Position numbers and translations under genes: made by a program
Shown: positions 17,063 to 25,999 of the stretch, piece by piece
How the letters are laid out: every line of letters begins with the position of its first letter
Numbering within the stretch: the stretch's first letter is position 1
DNA from: Geminicoccaceae bacterium
Lineage (GTDB): Bacteria > Pseudomonadota > Alphaproteobacteria > Geminicoccales > Geminicoccaceae
Direction: 5' to 3'
NCBI GenBank assembly: GCA_020638465.1
Contig: JACKIM010000002.1
Location: 1,922,001 to 1,986,000, forward strand
Length of the DNA: 64,000 nucleotides
Notes under the pieces: generated by a model
Databases searched by the model: none
Told to the model about the DNA's origin: nothing
What the model saw: the letters and a program-made list of their open reading frames with translations, nothing else

Positions 17063-18067
17063 GTGAGCGGCAGGGCGCCATCAACCGCACGTGCGGTGCT
17101 GTCGGCAGATGGACTGGTCGAGGCTATCCTCAACGGTGACCGGGCAGCACTGGCCCGTGCGATCACGCTTGTCGAGAGTCGCAGGACCGAACATCAGGAC
17201 CGGGCGCAGAACCTCCTCGAACGATTGCTGCCCTGCACTGGCAAAAGCCGGCGGATCGGGATCACGGGTGTGCCGGGTGCCGGCAAGAGCACGTTCATCG
17301 ATGCCTTCGGCACCATGCTGACCAGCCGGGGGCATCGGGTGGCCGTGCTGGCCGTCGATCCGTCGAGCAGCCGCACGGGCGGCTCGATCCTCGGCGACAA
17401 GACCCGCATGGAGCGGTTGTCCATCGACGAGCGCAGCTTCATCCGCCCCTCCCCGACCTCGGGCGCCCTCGGCGGTGTCGCGCGCATGACTCGCGAGACA
17501 ATGCTGCTATGCGAGGCCTCGGGCTTCGATATCATACTTGTGGAGACCGTTGGCGTCGGGCAATCGGAAACCGTTGTGGCCGACATGGTCGACTTCTTCC
17601 TTGTCCTGATGCTGCCCGGTGCCGGTGACGAGTTGCAGGGGATCAAGAAGGGAGTCCTGGAACTGGCCGACATGATCGCGGTCAACAAGTGCGATGGCGA
17701 CGGCCGGTTGCGTGCGGAACAGGCCGCCACCCATTACCGTCGGGCGCTGCATATCATCGAGCCCAAGGGTCCGAACTGGACGGTCCCCGTGCTGACCGTC
17801 TCGGCCATTGCCGAAACCGGTCTGGACAAGGTGTGGGAGGAAATCAGCCGCCATCACGAACTGCTCACGGCGAGCGGCGAGATGGAAGCGCTGCGCCGCG
17901 ACCAGCGATTGCGCTGGATGTGGTCGATGCTCGAAGGGCGCCTGCTCGACCGCCTGCGCCGCGACCGCGACACGCGCGAGGCCATCGAGCGGGCTGAAGG
18001 TGCGGTACGCGCCGGCGAACTCCTGCCCACCCGCGCTGTCAACGAGATCCTTGACCGGTTGATGTGA
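17063..18067 (+). CDS. meaB: Methylmalonyl-CoA mutase-associated GTPase MeaB (ArgK/LAO family)
   Basis: 334 residues from GTG 17063 with AGGA upstream; longer in-frame extensions run into ribB. G-protein elements appear in order: Walker A GVPGAGKST (about 69-77), DPSSSRTGGSILGDKTRM for the base II/Mg region, ETVGVGQSE for switch III/G3, and NKCDGD in place of the usual NKxD. The C-terminal dimerisation helices follow. MeaB-type GTPases protect and reload the adenosylcobalamin of methylmalonyl-CoA mutase or isobutyryl-CoA mutase. No mutase gene is within the window. It begins 11 bases after ribB and probably belongs to the same transcript as recA and ribB. Confidence 0.94.
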   Translation: MSGRAPSTARAVLSADGLVEAILNGDRAALARAITLVESRRTEHQDRAQNLLERLLPCTGKSRRIGITGVPGAGKSTFIDAFGTMLTSRGHRVAVLAVDPSSSRTGGSILGDKTRMERLSIDERSFIRPSPTSGALGGVARMTRETMLLCEASGFDIILVETVGVGQSETVVADMVDFFLVLMLPGAGDELQGIKKGVLELADMIAVNKCDGDGRLRAEQAATHYRRALHIIEPKGPNWTVPVLTVSAIAETGLDKVWEEISRHHELLTASGEMEALRRDQRLRWMWSMLEGRLLDRLRRDRDTREAIERAEGAVRAGELLPTRAVNEILDRLM

Positions 18068-18110
18068 CCGACTGAAGAAAATATCCCCGGTCGAGAGAAA
18101 CGCGCGAAAG

Positions 18111-18139
18111 TTGCGATGGAGACGATGTGTGCCTATATG
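18111..18139 (+). promoter_or_regulatory. Possible sigma-70 promoter upstream of the epimerase
   Basis: TTGCGA (18111-18116) and TATATG (18134-18139) are separated by 17 bases. It would give a leader of about 190 bases for the epimerase gene. A second, poorer pair, TTGACC (18255) and TATACC (18281), has a 20-base spacer. Neither is tested, and the 18068-18324 gap otherwise shows no gene. Confidence 0.3.
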
Positions 18140-18336
18140 CTTGGGAACTAAACGGTTGAGCCGTGAGCGGTGCTCCGACGGCGCTCAAAGCGGCGAGTGG
18201 CGGCTCTGCCCGGCCGCTTGTCCGCAACTCGCCTCGAACTGACTGGGCAACGCCTTGACCGTGGGCAAGAGAAAAATTCCTATACCATCGTAGATGTGGC
18301 GCAGCAGGCTGGATTGATTCGAAAGTGGACAAAATC

Positions 18337-19344
18337 ATGGGTGGACGCGTTTTCATCACCGGTGCGGCGGGCTTCATCGGGTTCCATCTCGCAAAGCGGA
18401 TGTTGCGTGACGGATGGGAAGTGATGGGTTTTGACGGCATGACACCGTATTATAGTCCCAGGCTCAAGGAAACGCGCCTCTCAATCCTCCAGGACCGCGC
18501 GGGGTTTTCCTTCGAGAAAGGGATGCTTGAGGAACAAGGGCTGTTGTCGGGGCTCGTCAGCAGCTTCCAGCCGGACGTGATCGTGCATCTGGCAGCGCAG
18601 GCCGGTGTTCGATATTCGATTGATGCTCCACGCTCCTATGTCACATCGAACTTGATTGGCACGCATGAAGTTCTTGAAGCCGCTCGATCCTGCAAGCCCA
18701 GGCACCTCATGATGGCCTCCACGAGCTCAGCGTATGGCGCCAACACCGAAATGCCCTACGCCGAACAACACCGAGCCGTGCATCCAATGAGTTTCTATGC
18801 GGCAACGAAAATTGCCAATGAAGCGATGGCCCATTCCTATTCGCACCTGTTCGACATTCCGACGACCATGTTCCGGTTTTTCACGGTCTACGGGACGTGG
18901 GGCAGGCCAGACATGGCCTTGTTCAAGTTCACCAAAGCCATTCTCAAGGGGGAGGCAATCGACGTCTACAACCATGGCGATATGCGACGTGACTTCACCT
19001 ATGTCGAAGATCTCGTCGAGGGTATCGTCCGTCTTTCTGGAAAAGTTCCCGGATCAGAACCTGTCGGACCGATGGACAGCCTTTCGCCGGTTGCACCGTT
19101 CCGCGTTGTAAATATAGGCAATGGGTCACCGGTTGCGCTTGCGGAATTCATCGAAGCCATCGAGATCGCGACAGGTAGGAAGGCACTGCGAAACCTGATG
19201 CCGATGCAGCCCGGTGATGTACCCGCGACTTGGGCGGACACACGGTTGATAGAGGCTCTCGTGGGAAAGCTGCCTCGCACGGACATAAGAAATGGTGTTC
19301 AGGAATTCGTAGACTGGTATCGCGGCTGGAACGAGGGTGTTTAG
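18337..19344 (+). CDS. NAD-dependent epimerase/dehydratase, UDP-glucuronate 4-epimerase type
   Basis: 335 residues from ATG 18337; GTG 18325 would add four residues and cannot be excluded. The Rossmann motif GAAGFIG (9-15) opens the protein. The extended-SDR features follow: VIVHLAAQAGVRYSIDAP, ASTSSAYGAN (catalytic Ser/Thr region) and FYAATK (Y-x-x-x-K). The segments GFDGMTPYYSPRLKETRL, FFTVYGTWGRPDMALFKFTKAILKG and DMRRDFTYVEDLVEGI are those of UDP-glucuronate 4-epimerases (LpsL-like), which make UDP-galacturonate for lipopolysaccharide or capsule. Its codon use is less GC-biased than that of neighbouring genes, and it stands alone, without glycosyltransferases. Cell-envelope sugar loci are often mobile between strains. 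Confidence 0.9.
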   Translation: MGGRVFITGAAGFIGFHLAKRMLRDGWEVMGFDGMTPYYSPRLKETRLSILQDRAGFSFEKGMLEEQGLLSGLVSSFQPDVIVHLAAQAGVRYSIDAPRSYVTSNLIGTHEVLEAARSCKPRHLMMASTSSAYGANTEMPYAEQHRAVHPMSFYAATKIANEAMAHSYSHLFDIPTTMFRFFTVYGTWGRPDMALFKFTKAILKGEAIDVYNHGDMRRDFTYVEDLVEGIVRLSGKVPGSEPVGPMDSLSPVAPFRVVNIGNGSPVALAEFIEAIEIATGRKALRNLMPMQPGDVPATWADTRLIEALVGKLPRTDIRNGVQEFVDWYRGWNEGV

Positions 19345-19383
19345 TTGCGGTTCACATGAAATACGACCTGGAAGCGGCTCCGC

Positions 19384-20370
19384 TCAGGCCTGCCCGCGTC
19401 CCCGCCAGACCTCGGGATTGATCATGTGGATCGGGTCTCCGTCCGCGTAAGCGTTGATCTGGTCGTAGATATCAGCGAACTGGAGATCCAGTTCATCCTC
19501 GGTGACATAGCCGATATGCGGCGTGGCGATCACGTTGGGATGACTGGCGACCGGATCGTCCGGATCGGTCAGGGGTTCGGTATCGAACACATCGAGTGCG
19601 ATGGTGCCGGGCCGTCCCGCTGCAAGGGCAGCCTCCAGGGCGCCCGGTGCCACAAGACCCGAGCGCGAGGTGTTGACGAAGGTCGCTGACGGCTTCATCG
19701 CCAGAAGGTCGGTCTCGCGGATGATCCCGCGCGTCTCGGGCTTCATGCGGACATGGACGCTGACGAAGTCGGCATCGGCGAAGAAGGCTTCGCGGGAGCC
19801 GGCCACTGTCTCGCCATCCGCCGTGGCCCGCTCGCGGCCGGCCTCGGAAGCCCACCAGATCACGGTCATGCCGAAGGCCCGCGCATAGCCGGCAACCGTG
19901 CGGCCGATGCGGCCATAGCCATAGAGGCCCAGCGTGCGACCGCGCAGGGTCTGGCCCACACCTGCCTGCCACGTGCCGGCGCGCAGCGAGTGCATCTGCC
20001 GGGGAAACTGCCGCGCCGCCGCCAGGATCAGGCCGAACGTCAGTTCGGCGGCGGCAATCGACGGTGTGTCCGAATGCATGTTGGAGCAAAGCAGCACCTT
20101 GTTCCGCGTACATCCGGGAACATCCACATGGGGGTAGACACTCCGTTGGCTGACAAGCCTCAACTGTGGAAGTCGATCAAGCAGCGCCCCGTCAATCGGG
20201 GTTCGCTCGCGGAACAGGACCAGCACCTCGGCCGGTGCCAGTCGCTCAACCAGGAGGTCCCGGTCGGTCACGTGGTCGTTCCACACCGTCACCTCGTGTC
20301 CCTTCAGGCGCCCGAAGCTCGGCAGGTGCCGAAGCGTGTCGAACCAGTCATCGAGGATGTGCACCTTCAT
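19384..20370 (-). CDS. D-2-hydroxyacid dehydrogenase family protein (SerA-like)
   Basis: 328 residues from ATG 20370, behind GGGAGG; the frame is open to 20616 but that part overlaps the next gene and is not conserved. NAD-binding GLYGYGRIGRTVAGYARAFGM, the catalytic arginine region FVNTSRSGLVAPGAL, a glutamate in DVFDTEPL, and the catalytic histidine in VIATPHIGYVT are all present. The N-terminal substrate domain begins MKVHILDDWFDTLRHL. This subgroup is common in catabolic operons of Alpha- and Betaproteobacteria with unresolved substrates. It lies 40 bases downstream of the DUF1932 oxidoreductase on the same strand, so the two may act in sequence on a hydroxyacid. Confidence 0.93.
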   Translation of the reverse strand: MKVHILDDWFDTLRHLPSFGRLKGHEVTVWNDHVTDRDLLVERLAPAEVLVLFRERTPIDGALLDRLPQLRLVSQRSVYPHVDVPGCTRNKVLLCSNMHSDTPSIAAAELTFGLILAAARQFPRQMHSLRAGTWQAGVGQTLRGRTLGLYGYGRIGRTVAGYARAFGMTVIWWASEAGRERATADGETVAGSREAFFADADFVSVHVRMKPETRGIIRETDLLAMKPSATFVNTSRSGLVAPGALEAALAAGRPGTIALDVFDTEPLTDPDDPVASHPNVIATPHIGYVTEDELDLQFADIYDQINAYADGDPIHMINPEVWRGRGQA

Positions 20371-20410
20371 CACCAGACCTCCCACCGTACTTTCATCCCG
20401 AATCCGCCGA

Positions 20411-21307
20411 TCAGGCGCCCCCGTCGCCGCGCACGCAGGGCAGCAGTCGCCGTGCCATCGCCGGACCGTCCGTATCGGCCAGATCCGGTGCGGGCAGGCC
20501 CTGCCCCGCCAGCCGCCGCTGCCATTCGACGGTGGCCGACGCCATGCCATTGGGAAGGCCGAGATCGGCGAGGGTCCTTGCGACCTCCTCCATCTCGGCG
20601 GCACGCCGCGCGCCATGGACCATCATCCGTTCCAGATTGTACGCCGTCTGCGCCGGCCAATCGATCTGCGGATTGCTCTTGCCCAGCGACGCCAGCACCT
20701 CGCCGTCCACGCCCGCAGCCACGCAGGCCAGCAGGCATTCGGCGGTGAGGGCCTCCATGCCCTTGATCATCACCGAACGGATCATCTTGATCGACGAGGC
20801 AGCCCCCACTGGCCCCTCGACCACCCGCAACGAGGTCGGCAGGGCCTCAAGCACCGGCGCAATCGCCTGCGCATGCGGCCCGCTGAGCAGAAGCGGCGTC
20901 ATGTTCAGCTTCGGGTGGACGGGCGACATCACCGCTACATCGACATAGCGCCCGCCCCGCGCTTCAATGATCCCGGCCGAGCGCTGCTTGGACGAGGGCG
21001 CACAGGAGTTGAGGTCGCACCAAAAGACGCCTTCATCGAGATACGGTGCCGCCGTCTCGGCAGCCCGCACCGCCTGATCAGCGGTCACCGTGCACAGGAC
21101 GACCTGCGCTCCCGCCACGGCTTCGGCGGCGCTCGAACACCCCTCGATGCCGAGGCCGGCGTAGCGCTCGCGCATCTCCCCGGCAGTGGCCGGATCGTCG
21201 CTCTTGATGTCATAGGCCCGGATCCGGGCATCGATTCCCTTTCCCCAGCCCTGAACGAAGGCGCTTCCCGCCTCGCCCATACCGATGAACGTGATGATAC
21301 GACTCAC
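20411..21307 (-). CDS. NAD(P)-dependent oxidoreductase of the 3-hydroxyisobutyrate dehydrogenase group (DUF1932)
   Basis: 298 residues from GTG 21307, with AAGGGAG eight bases upstream; upstream in-frame codons lack such a site. The N-terminal NAD(P) domain begins RIITFIGMGEAGSAFVQGW, a GxGxxG/A motif with G in the 6-phosphogluconate/hydroxyisobutyrate style. FWCDLNSCAPSSKQR corresponds to the substrate-binding segment. The middle helix SSIKMIRSVMIKGMEALTAE contains the catalytic lysine position (K in SIKM). The C-terminal half matches DUF1932, a variant all-helical domain found with this family. Probably oxidises a beta-hydroxyacid. Head of a two-gene minus-strand group with the SerA-like gene. 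Confidence 0.9.
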   Translation of the reverse strand: MSRIITFIGMGEAGSAFVQGWGKGIDARIRAYDIKSDDPATAGEMRERYAGLGIEGCSSAAEAVAGAQVVLCTVTADQAVRAAETAAPYLDEGVFWCDLNSCAPSSKQRSAGIIEARGGRYVDVAVMSPVHPKLNMTPLLLSGPHAQAIAPVLEALPTSLRVVEGPVGAASSIKMIRSVMIKGMEALTAECLLACVAAGVDGEVLASLGKSNPQIDWPAQTAYNLERMMVHGARRAAEMEEVARTLADLGLPNGMASATVEWQRRLAGQGLPAPDLADTDGPAMARRLLPCVRGDGGA

Positions 21308-21433
21308 TGCCGATACTCCCTTCCGCCTGTCCTTCGAGCGCACCCCGGTCAGGCGGAGTGGGCATGCGTTCCATTACATTGACTTGCCGTATTTTCCGAT
21401 CGCCAGGGCGGCTCCACCTTGACGGGAAAAATT

Positions 21434-22090
21434 CTAACCGACATGCAGGGCAAGGAATGCCCCGGTGCGCTCGTGGGCGAGTTCGGCCGCCTCGGCGACA
21501 TAGGCCGGCCGGGCATCGTTGGCAAAGGCATGTCCCGCCTCGTACATGCGGATTTCCATCTCCGGAAGCGCGGATTTCGCCTGCTCCAGCATCTCGACGG
21601 GCACGTGCTCGTCACGACTGCCGAAATGCCCGAGCAGCGGCGCCCTGAGCGGCCGATCGAGATATTGCGGCAGCCGGGTCCCGTAGAAGGCCACGGCACC
21701 GTCGATGTCGAGGACCTGCGCCGCCCGCAAGGCCAGTCCCCCGCCCCAGCAAAAGCCGATCACGCCCACCTTGCCGCCGTTCGCCGCAAGGGCGCGCACC
21801 GCTGCATCGATATCGGCCATCGTCTCGTCGAGCTTGCTCGCCATCATGAGATCGCGGCCGCGCGGGGCCTCGTCGAACGGTATGACCGCCCCCTTCGCGC
21901 GCCGGTCGAACAGCGCCGGAATCGCCACCTCGTAACCCTGCCCGGCATAGCGCCGGGCTACCCCCTTGAGCTGGTCGGTAACACCGAAGATCTCCTGAAG
22001 CAGGACGATTCCGCCCCGACGCCTGCCCTGCGCCGGTTCGATCCAGCAATCCAGACGGTGGCCATCGCCGGCCGTGAGTTCAGTCATCAT
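21434..22090 (-). CDS. Dienelactone hydrolase family protein
   Basis: 218 residues from ATG 22090 (the next codon is also ATG). The alpha/beta hydrolase fold is clear, with the dienelactone-hydrolase catalytic triad: the nucleophile is cysteine in VGVIGFCWGGGLALRAA, the aspartate is in GHFGSRDEHVP, and the histidine is in MYEAGHAFAND. Length and order fit ClcD/TcbE-like enzymes. These open cis- or trans-dienelactones in chlorocatechol breakdown, but most chromosomal copies have broader or unknown ester or lactone substrates. No modified ortho-cleavage genes are nearby. It lies on the same strand as the pair of dehydrogenases, 126 bases upstream of them. Confidence 0.93.
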   Translation of the reverse strand: MMTELTAGDGHRLDCWIEPAQGRRRGGIVLLQEIFGVTDQLKGVARRYAGQGYEVAIPALFDRRAKGAVIPFDEAPRGRDLMMASKLDETMADIDAAVRALAANGGKVGVIGFCWGGGLALRAAQVLDIDGAVAFYGTRLPQYLDRPLRAPLLGHFGSRDEHVPVEMLEQAKSALPEMEIRMYEAGHAFANDARPAYVAEAAELAHERTGAFLALHVG

Positions 22091-22180
22091 AGGGAGCCAT
22101 CCCCCGAATGTGGAGCATACCGGCGATCCCACCGGACCGGCTCGTGCCAGCTATCGGCGGGATCGGTTGCCGCATGAGTG

Positions 22181-23155
22181 TCAGTCGCCGACCTTGATAC
22201 CGGCTTCCTCGAAGTAGCGGAGAGCACCGGGATGGTAAGGCACGGCGTTGCTCGGTGCCATGGTGTCCCGGTCGGCCTGGGCGAAGGCACCGAACGATGC
22301 CTTGAGCTCGTCCTTGTTCTCGGCCACGGCCTTGGTCATGCGGTAGACGAGATCCGGATCGACCTGATCGTTGGTCAGCATCATCCAGGGAATCTGGATC
22401 AGGTTGGCGTCGTAGTCCTCCAGCCCGGTCACGTTGTCGTTCTTCGCCCTTGTGACGATTTTCCCTGCTGGCAGAAAGTTCTTGAAGGCGGCAATACCCT
22501 CGTCGCTATTGTCGAGCGAGATGTAGCAAAGTCCGCCGCGCGACTGAAGCTTGACCGCCGCCTGCTTGCCAGCGCCGGAATTGAGACTCACCAGCGCCAC
22601 ATCGACCAGGCCGTCGCCCAGCGCCTCGATACCGGCAACGAAACTCGATACCGGCTGCTTCTTGAAGTCGTCATAGGTCAGGTTGCCATTGGCAAGACCG
22701 CCCTGGATATAATAGGGAATGATCGTCGAGGAAGTATATTCCGAGGCGATGCGCAGATCGGCGGCATTGTCCCTGAGGTCGGCAATGGTCTTCAGCCCGA
22801 GGTCGCAGGGGGCCATCAGACCCGTGACCAGCGGGAACATCACGCCCACCAGCCGCAGACTCGGGTTGGCGCGGTCATAATTGCCGGACCCGTCCAGCGC
22901 ATACTCGGCCTCGACGCCGTTGGAAAAGCCGAAATCCACCTCACCGTTGTTGATCAGCGGCAGATAACCCACCAGCGGCTGGGTACGGGCCGTGATCCCC
23001 GCGTCATTGGCCACCTTGGCCACGGCCTGCCCCGAATTGTAGGCGAGCGAGCCCTGGGCGCCGGTGGCGATGGTGACGACCTGCGCCCGGGCGGCAGTGG
23101 CGGCAACGACCAGCCCCAGGGCCGCCGTGGCCAGCAATCGGCTGAAATTCTTCAT
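22181..23155 (-). CDS. TAXI family TRAP transporter solute-binding protein
   Basis: 324 residues with a Sec signal peptide (MKNFSRLLATAALGLVVAATAARA). The mature part begins VVTIATGAQGSLAYNSGQAVAKVAND, the defining start of TAXI (TRAP-associated extracytoplasmic immunogenic) binding proteins. It captures an organic acid in the periplasm and delivers it to the fused TRAP permease. Its ATG overlaps the permease stop (ATGA), so it is the last gene of the six-gene minus-strand operon starting at 28527. In this operon the enzymes belong to the 2-pyrone-4,6-dicarboxylate/4-oxalomesaconate pathway, so a related di- or tricarboxylate is the likely ligand (inference). Confidence 0.95.
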   Translation of the reverse strand: MKNFSRLLATAALGLVVAATAARAQVVTIATGAQGSLAYNSGQAVAKVANDAGITARTQPLVGYLPLINNGEVDFGFSNGVEAEYALDGSGNYDRANPSLRLVGVMFPLVTGLMAPCDLGLKTIADLRDNAADLRIASEYTSSTIIPYYIQGGLANGNLTYDDFKKQPVSSFVAGIEALGDGLVDVALVSLNSGAGKQAAVKLQSRGGLCYISLDNSDEGIAAFKNFLPAGKIVTRAKNDNVTGLEDYDANLIQIPWMMLTNDQVDPDLVYRMTKAVAENKDELKASFGAFAQADRDTMAPSNAVPYHPGALRYFEEAGIKVGD

Positions 23156-25059
23156 GGTATGGACCTCTCCTGATGTTGATGTTGGTTCGAACGGAAGTGA
23201 AGGATGGCCGCCACCGCCAGGGCCGCCAGGGTTGCGGGAATGTGAACGAAGCCTCCCTCGGGGATGAAGCCCAGCGGCAGGGCAAGCAAACCCAGCACGG
23301 TTATGATCGCCCGCATCGCGAGCCCCAGACGGACGCCCCAGAAACCGACGATGCCGGCCGTCACGGCAACGATGCCAACGACGGATTCGACCATGGTAAT
23401 GACGATGTCGGGAATGCTGCCATCGAGCAACAATGCCGGCGATGCGACGAAGACGAACGGTATGATGAACGATGCCCAGCCCACGCGCATCGCGGCAAGC
23501 CCCGTGGACAGGGGATTGTCCTTGGTGATGGTCGCCGCGGCGAAGGCGGCGAGCGCAACCGGCGGCGTGATCATCGACATCATGCCGAAATAGAGAATGA
23601 ACAGGTGAGCGGCGATGGGCTGCGTCCCGGCCTCGACCAGCGATGGAGCGACCAGAGCCGCCAGCAGCACGTAAACCCCCGAAGTCGGCATGCCCATGCC
23701 GAGGACGATGCAGATGACGGCCGAAATCAGCAGCAGCAGGATGATGTTCGATCCCACGGCATCGACCAGCACCAGCGTCAGCGCGAAGCCCAGCCCGGTG
23801 ATGTTGAGGATGCCGATGACAAAGCCGGCGGCCGCCACCACGAGGATGAGGTCGACCATGCCCGTGCCGGTATCGACGAAGACACGGCCGAGCCCGGAGA
23901 ATGTCAGCCTTTGTCCGCGATAGTCGCGCACCATGCCGACGGCGACGATGACCAGCGAGGCCAGCAGCGCGGAATCCTCGGGATCCATCCGCCAGATGAA
24001 CAGCGCGCCGAGCAGAACAACAAAGGGAACGACGAAGTGCCAGCCGTCGGCCAGGACCTCGCGGACGGTCAGACCTTCGAGATCAGTGGTCCGGATATCA
24101 TCACGACCGGCGATCAGATCCACCTGGATAAAGACGCTCAGGTAATAGAGCATGGCCGGAAGCAATGCGGCGACCGCCACCGTCAGGTAGGAGATATCGA
24201 GGAACTCGGCCATGAGGAAGGCGGCGGCTCCCATGATCGGCGGCGTGAGCTGCCCGCCCGTGGAGGCGACCGCCTCGATGGCTCCGGCATCGCGCTTGGA
24301 GTAGCCGCTGCGTTCCATGAGCGGGATGGTGACGACACCGGTGGTGACCACGTTGGAAACCGCACTGCCCGAAATCGAGCCGAACAGCGCCGATCCGATC
24401 ACCGAGATCTTCGCACTGCCGCCGCGCGAACGGCCAGCTGCGGCCATGGCCAGATCGGTGAGGAAGGCGCCTCCGCCAGCCGCAAACAGCAACTGGCCGA
24501 AGAACACGAACAGCAGGACGATGATCGTTCCCACGGCCAGGGGCGTGGAAAACACCGCACTGGAATCGAAGCCGATGTACTGCACCAGACGCAGCGGGCT
24601 CAGTTCCTTGCCGATCAGCCGGCCCGGCACCTTGTCGGCTAACAGGGCGTAGACGATGAACACCGCGACAATCGAGAAGAGCATCCAGCCCGCACGGCGG
24701 CGAACGCCTTCCATGACAGCCAGGGTGACCACGGCACCGATGACGGTGATCTGCCACGGCCGATAGGCCTGTTCATGCAACAGCCAGGAAAAGTCCCACA
24801 TCGCATAGAGAAGCGTGAGGAGGACGACGATGGCTATCACACCGTCGACCCGGCCCGTACCTTCGGTCTCCCTGCCGTCGAACCCGAAGCGCAGATAGGC
24901 GATGGCGAGCGCCAGACCCAGTTGCAGGGCCATGTATTGCTGGGTCAGGACGGCAAAACCGAGCCGGGTCGGAGCCTCGACGTTCCACAGGATGCAGGCG
25001 AGGCACATGATGGTGGCCATCGCCGCAACGAGTTTGTCGCGTAGTGCCGCCGGGATCAT
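23152..25059 (-). CDS. TRAP transporter fused permease (DctQ-DctM, 4TM/12TM)
   Basis: 635 residues from ATG 25059, which has GAGGAGG at seven bases. The N-terminal four helices (about 1-170) are the small DctQ-like subunit. The rest is the large DctM-like channel with characteristic segments FGSISGSAVSNVVTTGVVTIP, GAIEAVASTGGQLTPPIMG and LGMGMPTSGVYVLLAALVAP. A soluble or loop region with charged residues (GRDDIRTTDLEGLTVREVLADG) lies mid-protein. TRAP transporters drive uptake with a sodium or proton gradient and need a separate binding protein, here the TAXI gene. ATG overlaps the lactonase stop and TGA overlaps the binding-protein start, both as ATGA. The whole segment is thus tightly coupled. 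Confidence 0.96.
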   Translation of the reverse strand: MIPAALRDKLVAAMATIMCLACILWNVEAPTRLGFAVLTQQYMALQLGLALAIAYLRFGFDGRETEGTGRVDGVIAIVVLLTLLYAMWDFSWLLHEQAYRPWQITVIGAVVTLAVMEGVRRRAGWMLFSIVAVFIVYALLADKVPGRLIGKELSPLRLVQYIGFDSSAVFSTPLAVGTIIVLLFVFFGQLLFAAGGGAFLTDLAMAAAGRSRGGSAKISVIGSALFGSISGSAVSNVVTTGVVTIPLMERSGYSKRDAGAIEAVASTGGQLTPPIMGAAAFLMAEFLDISYLTVAVAALLPAMLYYLSVFIQVDLIAGRDDIRTTDLEGLTVREVLADGWHFVVPFVVLLGALFIWRMDPEDSALLASLVIVAVGMVRDYRGQRLTFSGLGRVFVDTGTGMVDLILVVAAAGFVIGILNITGLGFALTLVLVDAVGSNIILLLLISAVICIVLGMGMPTSGVYVLLAALVAPSLVEAGTQPIAAHLFILYFGMMSMITPPVALAAFAAATITKDNPLSTGLAAMRVGWASFIIPFVFVASPALLLDGSIPDIVITMVESVVGIVAVTAGIVGFWGVRLGLAMRAIITVLGLLALPLGFIPEGGFVHIPATLAALAVAAILHFRSNQHQHQERSIP

Positions 25060-25943
25060 TGTCCGGCCTCCTCGGGCCAGTACAGCCGCATGGGATTGTC
25101 GATCAGGAGCTTGCGCTGCAACTCCCCGGTCGGCGCGATCTGTGGAATGATGTCGACCAGTTCGCCATCGTCCGGCACGTGCGAGCGCATGTTGGGATGT
25201 GGCCAGTCCGTCCCCCATAGAACACGATCGGGGAACTGCTCCACAAGTGTACGGGCAAACGGAACCACGTCATGATAGGGCGGTCCCTCGACCGTGAGCC
25301 GCTCGGGACAGGAGACCTTGACCATGAAGTTCGGGCGGGTATGGAGAAAGGCGAGGAAACTGGCGAAGGCCGGCCCGTCGACCCCGGCGGCGGTATCCGG
25401 GCGGCCCATGTGGTCGATCACCACCGTACCCGGCAGCGTTTCGAGGAAGGGCACCAGTTCCGGCAGCTCGGCAGCCTCGAAATAGACCACTGTGTGCCAG
25501 CCAAGCGGCTGGATGCGCTGTGCGACCGTCTGGAACACCTCTTTCGGTGTCGCATCGACGAGCCGCTTGATGAAGTTGAAACGCACGCCGCGCACTCCGT
25601 CGCGGTGCAACTGCTGCAATTCCTCGTCGCTCGCCTCGGGACCGGCGATGGCAACGCCGCGTGCCTTTCCGTCCGATCCGCGCAGGGCATCGACCAGAGC
25701 GGTGTTATCCCGACCGTGGCAGGTCGCCTGGACGATGACATTGCGGGCGAAGCCCAGGTGATCGCGCAGGGCAAACAGCTGCTCCTTCGGCGCATCGACG
25801 GGCGTGTACTTGCGCTCGGGCGCGAACGGGAACACGGCAGCCGGGCCGAACACATGACAATGCGCATCGACGGCACCGGCAGGCGGGCGATAGTCCGGCT
25901 TCTTCGGGTCGGGATGAAACGGCAGATAATCGGGATCCATCAT
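25056..25943 (-). CDS. ligI: 2-pyrone-4,6-dicarboxylate lactonase (LigI-like amidohydrolase)
   Basis: 295 residues. Start ATG 25943 or the next codon. The N-terminus PPAGAVDAHCHVFGPAAVFPF contains the HxH metal-site signature of the amidohydrolase superfamily. LFALRDHLGFARNVIVQATCHG, RGVRFNFIKRLVDATPKE, IDHMGRPDT and RVLWGTDWPHPNM are, as far as I remember the family, close to Sphingobium LigI, including the WGTDWPHPN ending with the catalytic aspartate. LigI reversibly opens 2-pyrone-4,6-dicarboxylate to 4-oxalomesaconate without needing a bound metal. The neighbours upstream encode the next three steps, which supports the call. Stop overlaps the TRAP permease start. An alternative would be a related lactonase of the same COG, but context makes this unlikely. 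Confidence 0.92.
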   Translation of the reverse strand: MMDPDYLPFHPDPKKPDYRPPAGAVDAHCHVFGPAAVFPFAPERKYTPVDAPKEQLFALRDHLGFARNVIVQATCHGRDNTALVDALRGSDGKARGVAIAGPEASDEELQQLHRDGVRGVRFNFIKRLVDATPKEVFQTVAQRIQPLGWHTVVYFEAAELPELVPFLETLPGTVVIDHMGRPDTAAGVDGPAFASFLAFLHTRPNFMVKVSCPERLTVEGPPYHDVVPFARTLVEQFPDRVLWGTDWPHPNMRSHVPDDGELVDIIPQIAPTGELQRKLLIDNPMRLYWPEEAGQ

Positions 25944-25999
25944 CGGAACTCACTCGGTAATATTGTTGAATATCTTCACTCGGGGATAATGACCGGTCA

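Noticed and set aside
23173..24642. Long plus-strand open frame across the TRAP permease
   Set aside because: It is rich in His, Gln, Asp and Arg in the manner of complement shadows of membrane proteins, and the minus strand encodes a clear permease.
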